39,680 bases of DNA from Blastocatellia bacterium. GTDB taxonomy: Bacteria > Acidobacteriota > Blastocatellia > HR10. Both the position numbers and the translations under genes were made by a program. The notes beneath the pieces were generated by a model. That model did not search any database. It saw nothing but the letters and a program-made list of their open reading frames with translations, and was not told where the DNA came from. This document shows, in pieces, positions 1 to 8,732 of the stretch. The first letter of the stretch is position 1, and each line of letters opens with the position of its first letter. The stretch covers positions 1-39,680 of the forward strand of contig DATLZR010000156.1 of NCBI GenBank assembly GCA_035573895.1, given 5' to 3'.

Positions 1-235
1 CGCACTCGCCGGAAGAGATCCACGCGCCCCGGGGAGGCATTACCCCTGGCGGAGGAGAGCCACAGATTTCACGGATTCCACTGGCCGCGGAAAGAGGCGA
101 ATCCATAGGGTCTGTGTTTGGTTTCCGAATCCGGAAAGGCGGGCTGCTGGACGGTGCATGCCCGACGCGAGAATGTGGCCGGGACTATTCCAGCGTGTGG
201 CGTGTTCTCAGTGGCTGCTTCTCGCGTGAGGGACG

Positions 236-436
236 ATGATACAGCGACAAAGGACAATCGGGTGGGGAAAGCGTTGCGGACTCCTGCTCTGGCTTGTGAT
301 CGCCCTGGTCAGTGGAGAGAGTGTCGTAGCCTCGTCCCTTGAGCTACCTCTTGATGTCACTCGCCGATGGGAATTACCGGGTCCTTCAAAGGGTGAGCGA
401 CAACGCCGCAAACGATTTCGGGATTCACCTGCCTAA
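236..436 (+). CDS. Possible short or truncated secreted protein
   Basis: An open frame of 66 codons. Its first 32 residues look like a signal peptide: a basic N-terminus, the hydrophobic run CGLLLWLVIALVSG, then an Ala-Ser stretch. The following segment (LELPLDVTRRWELPG) reads like the start of a mature secreted protein. After that the frame becomes Arg/Lys-rich and stops, and neither other frame gives a convincing continuation. It may be the surviving 5' end of a longer secreted gene that lost its frame. No good ribosome-binding site is visible. It lies in a decayed stretch next to another broken gene. Function unknown. Confidence 0.25.
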   Translation: MIQRQRTIGWGKRCGLLLWLVIALVSGESVVASSLELPLDVTRRWELPGPSKGERQRRKRFRDSPA

Positions 437-574
437 TGAAAGGGAGAACCGAACCCCAAAACGACATTCACCCTAGCGGTACCGCGCGCGTCTGTGCTGA
501 GACGAGGCAGGAAGCTCATGGCTCTCGATCTGATCTTTTGTCCTGGCTCTCCTGTTCTGAAGGCGAGCGGATGA

Positions 575-965
575 GAACCCATACCGCTTATTGGCCCGGA
601 GTACGAGGTGGGTCTGGAACCGGTGCGCGTCAACGTGGAACGGATGATTCATATCTTCTGGCTGGCGGCTCGGGAACTGGTGGAGATCTGGCACAAATTC
701 TCCCACCGTCATCGTTCGGCGACATTCAGAAGATTGTCGCCCGGAGCGACGATGAGTTCTGCTTCCCCACAGACGTGTGGGTAGCCGTCACCTACGATTT
801 CGCCCTAGCCTTTCACCGGCGCGTGATGGCACGAGATCATCTCCTGCAGGCACCGGTCCCGCTTTACCTGGCCCGGATGGCCTCGCTCGTCGTAGAAAGC
901 ACGGCCGATGACGTGGAGCAGATCATCGAGCGTCTCTGTCGCCGGCTTGAAGAGCAAAACCCTCG
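575..965 (+). pseudogene. Degraded glycosyltransferase-like gene (C-terminal part)
   Basis: Two adjacent pieces in different frames read like one protein. From 575 to about 710 the frame gives PEYEVGLEPVRVNVERMIHI and then AARELVEIWHKF. From about 712 the next frame continues with DDEFCFPTDVWVAVTYDFAL, FHRRVMARDHLLQ and IIERLCRRLEEQNP. A TGA at 572-574 interrupts the first piece upstream, and a frameshift joins the two near 705-712. From memory, the joined order resembles the C-terminal part of glycosyltransferases of the glucosyl-/mannosyl-3-phosphoglycerate synthase type; I could not align it. The N-terminal catalytic half is absent. No full-length product can be made, so it is called a pseudogene. 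Confidence 0.45.
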
Positions 966-990
966 ATCGTCGCGCGATGGCTCTAGGACA

Positions 991-1015
991 GGTAGCGCGG
1001 ACTTTCCCGTCTGCA
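991..1015 (+). repeat. Partial copy of a dispersed palindromic element
   Basis: The segment GCGCGGACTTTCCCGTCTGC closely matches the left arm of the palindromic element at 7698-7762 (GCGCGGGCTTTCCAGCCTGC). Only one arm is seen here, so this is a partial copy of a repeat that probably occurs elsewhere in the genome. Confidence 0.35.
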
Positions 1016-1148
1016 ACTCGGATTCTTGTTGGCCAATTTTCTGGGCGGAGCAGCGACGGGCTGTAGCGGCTGGTAGATTTTCCACTGGTTTTGGCCTAGA
1101 CTTTTTCTCGCCGAGAAGCAGCGACATCACGACCGGGCGATATGGACA

Positions 1149-2438
1149 ATGGCACGAACCAACGACATCCTGGCCATCATTCTGGGAGGGGGACAGGGGA
1201 CGCGCCTCTTTCCCCTCACAGCGTTGCGCTCCAAACCGGCCGTTCCGCTGGCGGGGAAATATCGGCTGATTGACATTGCCGTGAGCAACTGTATCAACTC
1301 CGGGATCGGGAAGATCTACGTCCTCACCCAGTTCAATTCTGCCTCGCTCAACCGTCACATCTCCCGAACGTATCGCTTCAGTCGCTTTTCCGATGATTTC
1401 GTAGACATTCTGGCAGCGGAGCAAACGCTTGAAAATCGCAACTGGTTTCAGGGGACGGCCGATGCCGTTCGTCAGGGCTGGCGCCATTTCGATCAGTGGC
1501 GTGCGGAGACCTACCTCATCCTGGCCGGGGATCATCTCTATCGCATGGACTACCGTGATTTCGTCGAACGTCATCGGCAGACGAATGCCGACGTGACGAT
1601 CTCGGTCATCGCCGTTGAGGAGGAGAAGGCACCGGGACTCGGCCTGCTCAAAATTGACGACACGGGACGCGTCATCGAATTCCGCGAAAAGCCTCAAGGA
1701 GAAGCGCTCGCGGCCATGCGGACGGATACGAGCCGGTGCGGGCTCACACCCGACGAAGCACGACGTCGGCCTTATCTCGCTTCGATGGGCATCTACGTCT
1801 TCAAAAAGAGCGTGCTCAAGGCCCTGCTCGACAATAATCCTGAACAGGTGGATTTTGGCCGGGAGATCATCCCGACGGCCATCACCCAATGTCACGTCCA
1901 GACCTACCTCTTCGACGGCTACTGGGAAGACATCGGAACGATCAGTGCGTTCTATCGAGCCAACATGGACCTGACGATGGCGCTGCCGAAGTTCAATCTT
2001 TACGATCCCGATGCACCGATCTACACGCATCCTCGATTCCTTCCCCCGGCCAAGATTCGGGAGTGTCGGATTCACGACTGCCTGATCGCTGATGGCTCGA
2101 TCCTCAGTGGAGCCGAACTCATTCATTGCGTCGTCGGCATTCGCACGCGAATTGAGCGGGGAGCACGGCTGGAGCGAACAATCATCATGGGAGCCGATTA
2201 CTATCAAACGGTCGAAGAAATCGCTGAGGACCGTGCCCGAGGGATTCCCCCCGTCGGAATCGGAGAGAACACGACCATCTACAAAGCTATTATTGACAAA
2301 AATGCCCGCATCGGCGCGAACGTGAAAATCGTCAATCAGAACGGTTGGGAACACGCCGACGGTCCGAACTACTACATCCGCGAGGGAATCGTCGTCATCC
2401 CCAAGGATGCGATCGTCCCCGAAGGAACGGTGATTTAA
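1149..2438 (+). CDS. glgC: Glucose-1-phosphate adenylyltransferase (ADP-glucose pyrophosphorylase)
   Basis: The enzyme makes ADP-glucose from ATP and glucose-1-phosphate, the committed step of bacterial glycogen synthesis, in the cytoplasm. It is 429 residues, the normal family length. Visible signatures are the N-terminal nucleotide-binding loop ([13 protein letters not shown], about residues 13-25), GTADAVRQ, the metal-binding [11 protein letters not shown], the sugar-phosphate motif [15 protein letters not shown] and [11 protein letters not shown]-terminal left-handed beta-helix carries hexapeptide-like repeats (from about residue 290) ending in [12 protein letters not shown]. The sequence looks closest to the cyanobacterial/plant type. 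The ATG at 1149 directly precedes the conserved N-terminus; the ribosome-binding site is weak. The next gene follows 34 bases later on the same strand. No other glycogen gene is in the window. Confidence 0.97.
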   Translation: MARTNDILAIILGGGQGTRLFPLTALRSKPAVPLAGKYRLIDIAVSNCINSGIGKIYVLTQFNSASLNRHISRTYRFSRFSDDFVDILAAEQTLENRNWFQGTADAVRQGWRHFDQWRAETYLILAGDHLYRMDYRDFVERHRQTNADVTISVIAVEEEKAPGLGLLKIDDTGRVIEFREKPQGEALAAMRTDTSRCGLTPDEARRRPYLASMGIYVFKKSVLKALLDNNPEQVDFGREIIPTAITQCHVQTYLFDGYWEDIGTISAFYRANMDLTMALPKFNLYDPDAPIYTHPRFLPPAKIRECRIHDCLIADGSILSGAELIHCVVGIRTRIERGARLERTIIMGADYYQTVEEIAEDRARGIPPVGIGENTTIYKAIIDKNARIGANVKIVNQNGWEHADGPNYYIREGIVVIPKDAIVPEGTVI

Positions 2439-2472
2439 CGGCCGAGGGCGGAATTGCAATCACCCGAAGACG

Positions 2473-3246
2473 ATGACGGATCCGGCGAGAGATATCCGAA
2501 GCCAGGTGCGCGACCGGCGTGCTCGGCTCGAACGCGCCTCCCGGCCGACGATCGAATTGCTCGTTCCGGCGCGCTCCCGACTGCGTCGGGGAGGACGATT
2601 GGGCGTCTTCCCCGCGTCATTCAATCCGGTGACGCGGGCGCACGTGGAGATCATCTCTCGCGCACGAGCCGATCATCAACTGGAAGAAATGTTGCTTTTG
2701 CCGAGCCTCACCAATGCCGACAAGACCGCCTACGAAGCGTCGCTCGAAGATCGCCTGGCCTTGCTTCTGGTGGCCTGCGGAGACGATCCCGCGATCTCTC
2801 TGGGTATCGCCAGCCACCCCTTTTTCGTGGATCTCCTCCCCCCGCTCAACGAGCTGTATGACCACCCTCAGATTTTCTTCATCATGGGATCGGACACCCT
2901 TGTTCGGGTACTGGACAAAGAGGGGCACTACTATCGGCGCTATCATCGGTCGTACAGGGATCGTCTGGAACCACTCGTCGAACTTTTTGCCGCCAGTCAG
3001 ATTCTGGTTGCGACGCGCACGCCGTTTGCGAACGAGGATCTCGATCGCTGGCTCGATGGCCCGGAGGCGGCCTTCCGCCCTCGCATTCATCTGCTCGAGC
3101 TGCCGGAAGACGTGAGAGGAATCTCCGCCAGCGCCGTCCGCCAGCGCATCCGACAGGGAGAGCCGATCACGTCGCTGGTTCCCCCGGCGGTGGAACGATA
3201 TCTCACCGAACACAACCTCTACGGCTCAGGGTCTCCCCGCGGCTGA
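2473..3246 (+). CDS. NadD-like nucleotidylyltransferase (nicotinate-nucleotide adenylyltransferase family)
   Basis: A cytoplasmic nucleotidyltransferase of the HxGH superfamily. NadD members join ATP to nicotinate mononucleotide in NAD synthesis. The 257-residue protein has an N-terminal Arg-rich extension of about 40 residues before the Rossmann core. The first motif reads GVFPASFNPVTRAH, so the usual T/HxGH signature is TRAH here. The C-terminal motif reads ISASAVRQRIRQGEPI in place of ISSTxxR, followed by the typical LVPPAVERYLTEHNLY end. Between them, FIMGSDTLVRVLD fits the substrate-binding region. The substituted motifs and the N-terminal extension leave substrate specificity open. It probably shares a transcript with glgC. 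Its 3' end overlaps the convergent DedA gene by 21 bases. Confidence 0.8.
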   Translation: MTDPARDIRSQVRDRRARLERASRPTIELLVPARSRLRRGGRLGVFPASFNPVTRAHVEIISRARADHQLEEMLLLPSLTNADKTAYEASLEDRLALLLVACGDDPAISLGIASHPFFVDLLPPLNELYDHPQIFFIMGSDTLVRVLDKEGHYYRRYHRSYRDRLEPLVELFAASQILVATRTPFANEDLDRWLDGPEAAFRPRIHLLELPEDVRGISASAVRQRIRQGEPITSLVPPAVERYLTEHNLYGSGSPRG

Positions 3247-3855
3247 GCGTTCCAGTCGGATGTGGCGGCGAACCCACCACACGACGCTGAGCACGATCAA
3301 AGCACCGATGACGAGATCGAATTTGTGGAAGTACTCGCGCAGGCTCTCCCAATTATCGCCGAGAACTTTTCCCGCATAGGCCAGACCGTAGCACCAGGGG
3401 TAGGACCCGAGGAACGTGTAAACGACGAATTTGGTGAGATTCATTCGGGCCACACCCGCGGGAAAAGCGATGAACGTGCGAATGATGGGAAGCAAACGGG
3501 CTGTGAAGACAATGGACTCGCCATATTTCTCGAACCAGCGGTCGGCCAGGTCCAGATCGTGTCGAGAAATCAAGACATATCGCCCGTAGCGCTCGATCAG
3601 GGGACGCCCGCCATACATCCCGACCCAGTAGGCCGCAAGGGATCCCAGCACGCAGCCGATGGCACCGGCCAATCCCAATCCCCATAGGGTGAACCGTCGC
3701 GGCACGAGCGATCCGGCAAACGGCATGATGATCTCCGAGGGGAGCGGAATACAGGCGCTCTCAATGGCCATGAGCAGGACGACGCCGCTATAGCCGAGCG
3801 CATTGATCGTCGTGATGATGAACAGAGAGACAAGCGTGAGAATTTCGGCAATCAT
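3226..3855 (-). CDS. DedA family inner-membrane protein
   Basis: A 209-residue polytopic membrane protein of the DedA/SNARE-associated (VTT) family. Members of this family act in lipid flipping and membrane homeostasis. Family signatures are visible: an N-terminal hydrophobic segment, the [17 protein letters not shown] re-entrant motif (about residues 32-48), a Gly-rich helix around residue 65, and [18 protein letters not shown] (about residues 117-134) with its conserved Arg and Pro. A last transmembrane helix ([14 protein letters not shown]) and a basic tail follow. The start overlaps the end of the upstream pcm gene by 4 bases, so it is translationally coupled as the last gene of a surE-pcm-dedA operon. 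Its 3' end overlaps the convergent NadD-like gene. Confidence 0.93.
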   Translation of the reverse strand: MIAEILTLVSLFIITTINALGYSGVVLLMAIESACIPLPSEIIMPFAGSLVPRRFTLWGLGLAGAIGCVLGSLAAYWVGMYGGRPLIERYGRYVLISRHDLDLADRWFEKYGESIVFTARLLPIIRTFIAFPAGVARMNLTKFVVYTFLGSYPWCYGLAYAGKVLGDNWESLREYFHKFDLVIGALIVLSVVWWVRRHIRLERSAAGRP

Positions 3856-4520
3856 TCTGACCAGCCGTGAGCCCCGATGAGTTTCACGAAGATGCAGCCG
3901 CCATGATATTCGATTTTATTTTCCGTCTCGCCCTTCCACAGGCGCACCAGGTCCTGCTGCGTCTCATCTCCGACGGGGATGACGAGGCGTCCGCCGACGA
4001 TTAATTGATCAACGAGCGGCCGGGGGATTGCCGGACTGCCCGCCGCTACCAAAATGGCATCGAAAGGAGCCGCTTCAGGCCAGCCCAGCGTTCCATCCGA
4101 AGCACGCACCCGCGCGGTGGTTATGCCCAGGGCTTCAAGGCGAGCCTGGGCGCGCTGGGCCAGTTCCGGGATCCGCTCCACGGCATAAACCTCGGCTCCA
4201 AGCACGGCCAGAATCGCCGTTTGATAACCGGATCCGGCGCCAATCTCTAAGACCCGCTCGCCGGGCTGAACCCGCAGTAACTCGGTCATGAGCGCGACCA
4301 TGTAGGGCTGGGAAATCGTCTGCCCGTAACCGATGGGAAGAGCGTGATCCTCATAGGCTCGATGCCACAACGCTTCCTCGACAAAAAGATGACGCGGCAC
4401 CGTGGCCATCGCCGCGAGCACGCGTTCATCGCGGATTCCCTTTTGTCGAAGGCGCTCGACCATCCGCTGGCGAGCAAGCGCATAAGGATCGTCATTGGGC
4501 GCGAGTGGTGTGAACATCAT
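3852..4520 (-). CDS. pcm: Protein-L-isoaspartate O-methyltransferase
   Basis: Cytoplasmic repair enzyme that methylates L-isoaspartyl residues of damaged proteins using S-adenosylmethionine. The length of 222 residues is typical. Visible features are the family motif [19 protein letters not shown] (about residues 60-78), SAM-binding motif I ([15 protein letters not shown]), the acidic AVERIPEL loop, and the late [10 protein letters not shown] motif. The start overlaps the end of surE by 29 bases, which is the classic surE-pcm arrangement in bacteria, and a 4-base overlap leads into dedA. The doublet ATG leaves a one-codon uncertainty in the start. Confidence 0.96.
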   Translation of the reverse strand: MMFTPLAPNDDPYALARQRMVERLRQKGIRDERVLAAMATVPRHLFVEEALWHRAYEDHALPIGYGQTISQPYMVALMTELLRVQPGERVLEIGAGSGYQTAILAVLGAEVYAVERIPELAQRAQARLEALGITTARVRASDGTLGWPEAAPFDAILVAAGSPAIPRPLVDQLIVGGRLVIPVGDETQQDLVRLWKGETENKIEYHGGCIFVKLIGAHGWSE

Positions 4521-5262
4521 GCGAGAGGAAGGTCCAGGAGTGAAGGTCGTTCAACACCCGGAAATTCGTCAGATTGTTCTGAAGCGGGGTCACCGAGATG
4601 TACCCTTCCCGAATGGCTTCATAATCGCTCATTTCCTCATGATTCCAGGTCGCATGCTCCTCACCGATCCAGTAATATTCGCGGCCGCGCGGATCAATTC
4701 CCTCATGAATGCGCGTGCGAACGATCTTCGTCCCTTGATGCGTGACGCGGACGCCGCGAATCACTCCGCGAGGAACATTGATGTTGAGGACGGTGCGCTC
4801 CGGTAATCCCTCTTCGAGCACCTTCTTGGCAGCCAGCCGAGCGAACTGAGCCGCCGGTTGAAAATCATAGGTGCCACGACCGACCTGAGAGATGGCGATG
4901 CCGGGCAGACCGTAGACGAGGGCTTCGAGCGCTCCGGCCACTGTTCCCGAATAAAGGACATCATCGCCGAGATTCCCCCCATGATTGATCCCCGAGACGA
5001 TCAGATCCGGCGGTTCTCCCGCAATGATCTTGCACATGGCCAGCGTGATGCAATCCGTCGGCGTGCCGTCAACGGCATAGTGCGTGTCATCAATCCGATC
5101 AATGCGCAGGGGTCGTCCGAGCGTTAAGGCATGAGACGCCGCGCTCACCTCATGCGAGGGAGCGACGACGATCACCTGACCGAGATCGCGCAGCGCAACT
5201 TCCAGCGCCCGAATCCCCTCAGCATGAATCCCATCATCGTTGGTGATCAAAATCTTTGGCAT
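4492..5262 (-). CDS. surE: 5'/3'-nucleotidase SurE
   Basis: Metal-dependent nucleotidase/exopolyphosphatase that removes phosphate from nucleoside monophosphates, a stationary-phase survival function. It has 256 residues, the usual length. The N-terminal metal site [17 protein letters not shown], the SAASHALTL segment, [10 protein letters not shown] and [19 protein letters not shown] (about residues 90-108) are all present. First gene of a tight surE-pcm-dedA operon on the minus strand. The start is the ATG immediately before the conserved [10 protein letters not shown] block. The 117 bases between it and the convergent end of the aroF-pheA fusion carry no strong promoter that I can name. Confidence 0.97.
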   Translation of the reverse strand: MPKILITNDDGIHAEGIRALEVALRDLGQVIVVAPSHEVSAASHALTLGRPLRIDRIDDTHYAVDGTPTDCITLAMCKIIAGEPPDLIVSGINHGGNLGDDVLYSGTVAGALEALVYGLPGIAISQVGRGTYDFQPAAQFARLAAKKVLEEGLPERTVLNINVPRGVIRGVRVTHQGTKIVRTRIHEGIDPRGREYYWIGEEHATWNHEEMSDYEAIREGYISVTPLQNNLTNFRVLNDLHSWTFLSHDVHTTRAQ

Positions 5263-5379
5263 ACATCGCCCCTGTCACGGCGCCAAAAGCTAACACAGTT
5301 GCTCCCCCAAACGCAACCGCCCCACCGTGCGCGATTAAGCGAGATAGTGTAACGTGCGTTCACCTGTTGCCCACCGTCT

Positions 5380-7065
5380 TCAAGCCGATGCCGGATAGGA
5401 GCCGAGGACCTTCAAAAACTCGGTAAGCGATCGCACCTGTTCTAACGCTTGGGCGACCTCCGGCTGATCGAGATGACCTTCCAGATCCACGTAGAAGATA
5501 TACTCCCACGGTCGTCCGGCGATTGGTCGGGATTCGAGCTTGACCAGGTTGATCTTGTGCTCGGCGAAAACCTGAAGCGTGCGAAAGAGCGCGCCCGGCT
5601 TGTTCGGCGTGCTGTAGATGAGCGAGGTCTTGTTGGCTCTCTCGTTCACCAGATGGTCTGCCGAAATAACCAGAAAGCGGGTGTAATTTCGGGGATCGGA
5701 CTCGATGCCCTCTTTGAGGACGGCCATACCGAAGGCCTCGGCAGCCTGCGCGCTGGCAATAGCGGCGGCATCGCGCAGATTGTGTTCACGGATATACTTG
5801 ACGGCTCCCGCCGTATCATAGACCTGGAAAATCTCCCACTGAGGATAAGCGGCGAGAAAGGCTCGACATTGAGCGATGGCTTGAGGATGGGCGTAGAGGC
5901 GGCGAATGTCCTCCAGGCGCGTCCCCTCATGCGCGATGAGGCTGTGAATGATGCGCAGCTTCAACTCGCCAACAATAGCCACATCGTATTCGAGCAACAG
6001 GTCGTAGTTCTCATGAATGCTGCCCGCGAGTGAGTTCTCGATGGGGATGACGCCAAACGGGCAGCGATGCTCGGCGACGGCCTCGAATACATCGCGAAAG
6101 GAAGGGTGAGCTTCGGCGATGGCCGTCTCGCCAAAATACTGATAGACAGCTTTCTCGCTGAAGGCTCCGGGCTCCCCCTGATAGGCCACGCGCAAGGGGC
6201 GGGCCCTGGTCCATCCCGTCGGCAAAACCGGTTTGTAGGCGAGGTCCAACTGCCGGCCCACGACCGGTGCAATTACTTCCAGATCGCGGAGCAGCTTCTC
6301 CATCTGTTCGACGTAGAGGCTCTGAGGTCCATCTGAGAGGGCTTTCTCCGGATCCGGATGAACCTCCACGATGATGCCATCGGCTCCGGCGGCGATCGCC
6401 GCCAGGGCCATGGGCGCGACATGCTGACGATTGCCCGTCCCGTGACTGGGATCAACGATGATGGGCAGGTGCGTCCGGGTCCGAAGCACCGGGATGAGGC
6501 TCAGATCGAGCGTGAACCGGGAATGATCTGAAAAGGTGCGAATGCCCCGCTCGCACAACACGACATAGGGATTGCCTCGCACGAGGATATACTCAGCAGC
6601 GGCCAGAAATTCCTCCAGCGTCGCCGCCATTCCTCGCTTCAGGAGCACGGGCTTGGGCTGCTCGCCTACGGCCTTGAGCAGCTCGAAGTTCTGCATGTTC
6701 CGGGCACCAATTTGCAGCATGTCGGCATAACGGGCTACCAGCGGCACGTGCTCGGGAGAGAGAACTTCGGTCACCACCGGCATCCCGGTCAGTTCGCGAG
6801 CTTCGGCTAAAATCTTCAATCCCTCTTCGCCGAGGCCCTGAAAGCTATAGGGAGAGGTGCGTGGCTTGAACGCTCCCCCGCGCAGCATGGTCAATCCCAT
6901 TCGTTTTAACCGGGCGGCAATGTCCAGCATCATCTCTCGATTCTCGACGGCGCAGGGGCCGGCAATCACCACGAATTTTTCTCCACCGATGATTCGCTCC
7001 CCGACGGGAACGAGCGTCTTCTCCGGTTTGGCATCACGAGTGACCAGCTTCAAATCAAGTCCCAT
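5380..7065 (-). CDS. aroF-pheA: Fused DAHP synthase - prephenate dehydratase - ACT protein
   Basis: A 561-residue fusion that covers the first step of the shikimate pathway and the first Phe-specific step. Residues 1 to about 270 are a DAHP synthase of the KDO8P-synthase-like type: GPCAVENREMMLDIA, LRGGAFKPRTSPYSFQGLG, QIGARNMQNFELL, KRGMAATLEEF, CERGIRTF and IIVDPSHGTGNRQHV. After a linker, residues about 290-470 are prephenate dehydratase: VAYQGEPGAFSE, GVIPIENSLAGSI and the catalytic NYTRFLVI. Residues about 480-555 are an ACT domain with PNKPGALFRTL and the Phe-binding KLESRP motif, which suggests feedback inhibition by phenylalanine. No chorismate mutase domain is present. A strong ribosome-binding site (AAGGAGGG) precedes the ATG. 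Upstream lie a hairpin and a Phe-rich short frame that may control expression. Confidence 0.95.
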   Translation of the reverse strand: MGLDLKLVTRDAKPEKTLVPVGERIIGGEKFVVIAGPCAVENREMMLDIAARLKRMGLTMLRGGAFKPRTSPYSFQGLGEEGLKILAEARELTGMPVVTEVLSPEHVPLVARYADMLQIGARNMQNFELLKAVGEQPKPVLLKRGMAATLEEFLAAAEYILVRGNPYVVLCERGIRTFSDHSRFTLDLSLIPVLRTRTHLPIIVDPSHGTGNRQHVAPMALAAIAAGADGIIVEVHPDPEKALSDGPQSLYVEQMEKLLRDLEVIAPVVGRQLDLAYKPVLPTGWTRARPLRVAYQGEPGAFSEKAVYQYFGETAIAEAHPSFRDVFEAVAEHRCPFGVIPIENSLAGSIHENYDLLLEYDVAIVGELKLRIIHSLIAHEGTRLEDIRRLYAHPQAIAQCRAFLAAYPQWEIFQVYDTAGAVKYIREHNLRDAAAIASAQAAEAFGMAVLKEGIESDPRNYTRFLVISADHLVNERANKTSLIYSTPNKPGALFRTLQVFAEHKINLVKLESRPIAGRPWEYIFYVDLEGHLDQPEVAQALEQVRSLTEFLKVLGSYPASA

Positions 7066-7096
7066 GACGAATCCCTCCTTCTGTTGCTCAGAATTT

Positions 7097-7114
7097 CCGG
7101 CGTCTCAACGCCGG
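7097..7114 (-). promoter_or_regulatory. Hairpin in the aroF-pheA 5' leader
   Basis: A perfect 7-bp stem (CCGGCGT / ACGCCGG) with a TGAG loop, about 32 bases upstream of the start codon and just before the ribosome-binding site. No T-run follows, so it is not a terminator by itself. It could be the anti-terminator or the sequestering stem of a leader, or a chance hairpin. Confidence 0.3.
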
Positions 7115-7197
7115 GATGATGGCGGCTTCGTGTAAGAGTCACGCGCCGACATCACAGCCGTTGCCGTGTGTGGGAACGATTCAGGATGGGGAGTAAA

Positions 7198-7231
7198 AGC
7201 GTACGCTCACTCGTCCGCGTTCCGCGGACGA
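7198..7231 (-). promoter_or_regulatory. Two adjacent palindromes, possible attenuator stem
   Basis: On the minus strand, a perfect 9-bp stem (TCGTCCGCG / CGCGGACGA, 3-base loop, 7211-7231) is followed by the palindrome AGCGTACGCT, which runs into TTTT. The stem overlaps the stop codon region of a Phe-rich short frame and lies about 135 bases upstream of the aroF-pheA start. The layout resembles a leader-peptide attenuator, but the gap between the strong stem and the T-run is longer than in a normal terminator. Confidence 0.3.
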
Positions 7232-7398
7232 AAGCGAAACTCATCAAAGAAGAAAACGAGGCGATACAGGGGACGGGCTTTGGAGCCTTCATCCGGCAGG
7301 GTCGCCGCACAGGCCGGAATCGTCAGCGACCGATGCGCCGTGAGTGGGATCCGGTTCTGCCGGAAGCGTATCTTTCTTCTCTCGTGCATCGCCTGCAT
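7207..7398 (-). CDS. Possible Phe-rich leader peptide of aroF-pheA
   Basis: A short minus-strand frame whose end reads YRLVFFFDEFRFRPRNADE: five Phe codons within nine, just before a strong stem-loop and upstream of the Phe-biosynthesis fusion gene. Phe-rich leader peptides control pheA by attenuation in enterobacteria. Here the start is uncertain. An ATG at 7398 gives about 63 residues, longer than usual leaders, and a shorter product from a non-ATG codon is possible. It resembles no protein I recognise. It may be chance, and is listed because the placement fits. Confidence 0.25.
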   Translation of the reverse strand: MQAMHERRKIRFRQNRIPLTAHRSLTIPACAATLPDEGSKARPLYRLVFFFDEFRFRPRNADE

Positions 7399-7697
7399 CA
7401 ACCCTCACAAGTGCGGACCGAATCGTAGCCGAATTCCTTCCGACTGTCAACACGGTGTTCGCACGGGGGTGCAGCCAGCAGGCGATAACACCTCCGGTTT
7501 CGCAAAACTCGGAGTTCATCGCTTCCCTCCCTCGGGAAAACTTCGGAAGCCTCCTGCTGATCCTCAGACTTTTCGCCTCCCCTGGTCGTCCTTGCCTCCA
7601 TCGGGAATCACGCGAGCGCAAGGTCACAAATACTAAGCTGTGAAGCATTGGCAGGGTCCGAGACCAATGATAGAATGCCGCCTGCTCGAGCGACACG

Positions 7698-7762
7698 GAG
7701 CGCGGGCTTTCCAGCCTGCGACGCGTAGCGCAGACAACTGCGCAGGTTTGAAAGCGGGCGCT
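7698..7762. repeat. Palindromic dispersed element
   Basis: Left arm GAGCGCGGGCTTTCCAGCC and right arm (reverse complement) AGCGCCCGCTTTCAAACC match at most positions, each followed by TGCG, and are separated by about 20 bases. A partial copy of one arm occurs at 991-1015. The form is that of a REP-like intergenic repeat. It sits about 45 bases upstream of the start of the gene at 7810. Confidence 0.5.
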
Positions 7763-7809
7763 ACAGGTGAAAAAACGCAGACTCGAGGGCTTGAGCCGGG
7801 AGGAGACGA

Positions 7810-8655
7810 ATGATTTTTCTATCACTGGCGAAATGGCTTCGACCTCCAGTGAGCCCGCGGACGCAGCGGTTATTGCGAATTGCCGAGTTTCTCATTCTGG
7901 CCGGCCTGCCTCTTGGTGGAACCTACGTGGTCGCTCTCGGACTGGAGAAGCTGGGCCAGCAGCTTTTCCCCACGCTCGATGTCAGCACAGCGGCTCAAAC
8001 GTTTTACAATGTCGGCACCTTGGTTGTGCTCAAGCTGAGCATTGAACGAGTCACCCGGTACAAAATTGCTCCGATGTTCAATGCACGGCTGGCCTTCAGT
8101 CAGGAAGATGTTTCCGGGGAATTCCTCACGGTAGCCAAAGGGACTCCCGTGATTGAACTGCTGATGGGCGAATTCTATGACTACGCTCGCTACTGGCCAC
8201 TGCGCCTGACGCCCAAGGAGCTAACGCTCATCCTTTATCGAGATACCTTCCAGGGATTGTTGGCGCTCATCGAGAAGATGAAATCGGGGTGGTCGCTCAT
8301 TCCGGAAACGGCAATCATCATGATCTACACGCCGCTATTGAAGGACGAATATGCTCGGCGGCTTCAGGCGATCACGTCGTCGCGGGTGGTCAGGCAAGAG
8401 GAGCTGAGGAAGAAGCGGCTGGTACATTATCGTCTCAAGATGATGCTGGCGCTTGGGGTGAATCCCTTTTCCAGGACATTGCCCATCCCCAAGTTTTATC
8501 GTCGCGGCTATTTTTTGGCCAAGTCGTTGCTTCAAGAGGATCTGGAACGCGATCTCCGTCAGGAAGTCGTTCGCCTGTCGGCTCTCATCGCTCCGATTCT
8601 GGCCCGCAAGCGCTGGGGATGGGCTTATCCCCGCCTCAGATGGCCGAGCGATTGA
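7810..8655 (+). CDS. Unknown protein with an N-terminal membrane anchor
   Basis: A 281-residue protein I cannot assign to a family. It opens with a hydrophobic segment (IAEFLILAGLPLGGTYVVAL, about residues 25-44) and a second moderately hydrophobic stretch around residues 62-78, which suggests one or two membrane passes. The rest is charged and probably cytoplasmic, with a helical, Arg/Lys-rich C-terminal third (residues about 180-281). No catalytic motif is obvious. The ATG at 7810 has a good Shine-Dalgarno (GGGAGGAG, about 5 bases upstream). Codon use is like that of neighbouring genes, so it is very likely a real gene. It is followed by a TPR gene on the same strand that has its own promoter. 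Confidence 0.75.
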   Translation: MIFLSLAKWLRPPVSPRTQRLLRIAEFLILAGLPLGGTYVVALGLEKLGQQLFPTLDVSTAAQTFYNVGTLVVLKLSIERVTRYKIAPMFNARLAFSQEDVSGEFLTVAKGTPVIELLMGEFYDYARYWPLRLTPKELTLILYRDTFQGLLALIEKMKSGWSLIPETAIIMIYTPLLKDEYARRLQAITSSRVVRQEELRKKRLVHYRLKMMLALGVNPFSRTLPIPKFYRRGYFLAKSLLQEDLERDLRQEVVRLSALIAPILARKRWGWAYPRLRWPSD

Positions 8656-8732
8656 AGGCAACCTCTGGCTGAACGTGCGCGGTAGTGGTCAGCACGAACC
8701 CGTACCCCTTACTCTTGAAGTCTGTCCCTGCC

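Larger units (their letters stand above)
7066..7809. other. Long non-coding stretch upstream of aroF-pheA and the 7810 gene
   Basis: About 740 bases between divergent genes with no convincing conserved protein in any frame. It holds the aroF-pheA leader with a hairpin at 7097-7114, two palindromes at 7198-7231, a Phe-rich short frame on the minus strand, and a palindromic repeat at 7698-7762 close to the start of the plus-strand gene. The remaining long frames have no recognisable motif and are probably chance. Confidence 0.6.

Noticed and set aside
864-2459. Very long open frame antisense to glgC
   Set aside because: Shadow of the GC-rich glgC reading frame; its translation has no domain and a biased composition. 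Similar antisense frames over secD/secF (21076-23610), groEL (31740-33014), the propeller kinase (13807-15204) and the radical SAM gene (27244-28425) were rejected for the same reason.
7066-7300. T-box riboswitch upstream of aroF-pheA
   Set aside because: No T-box consensus sequence or specifier-loop layout could be recognised; a leader peptide explanation fits slightly better.
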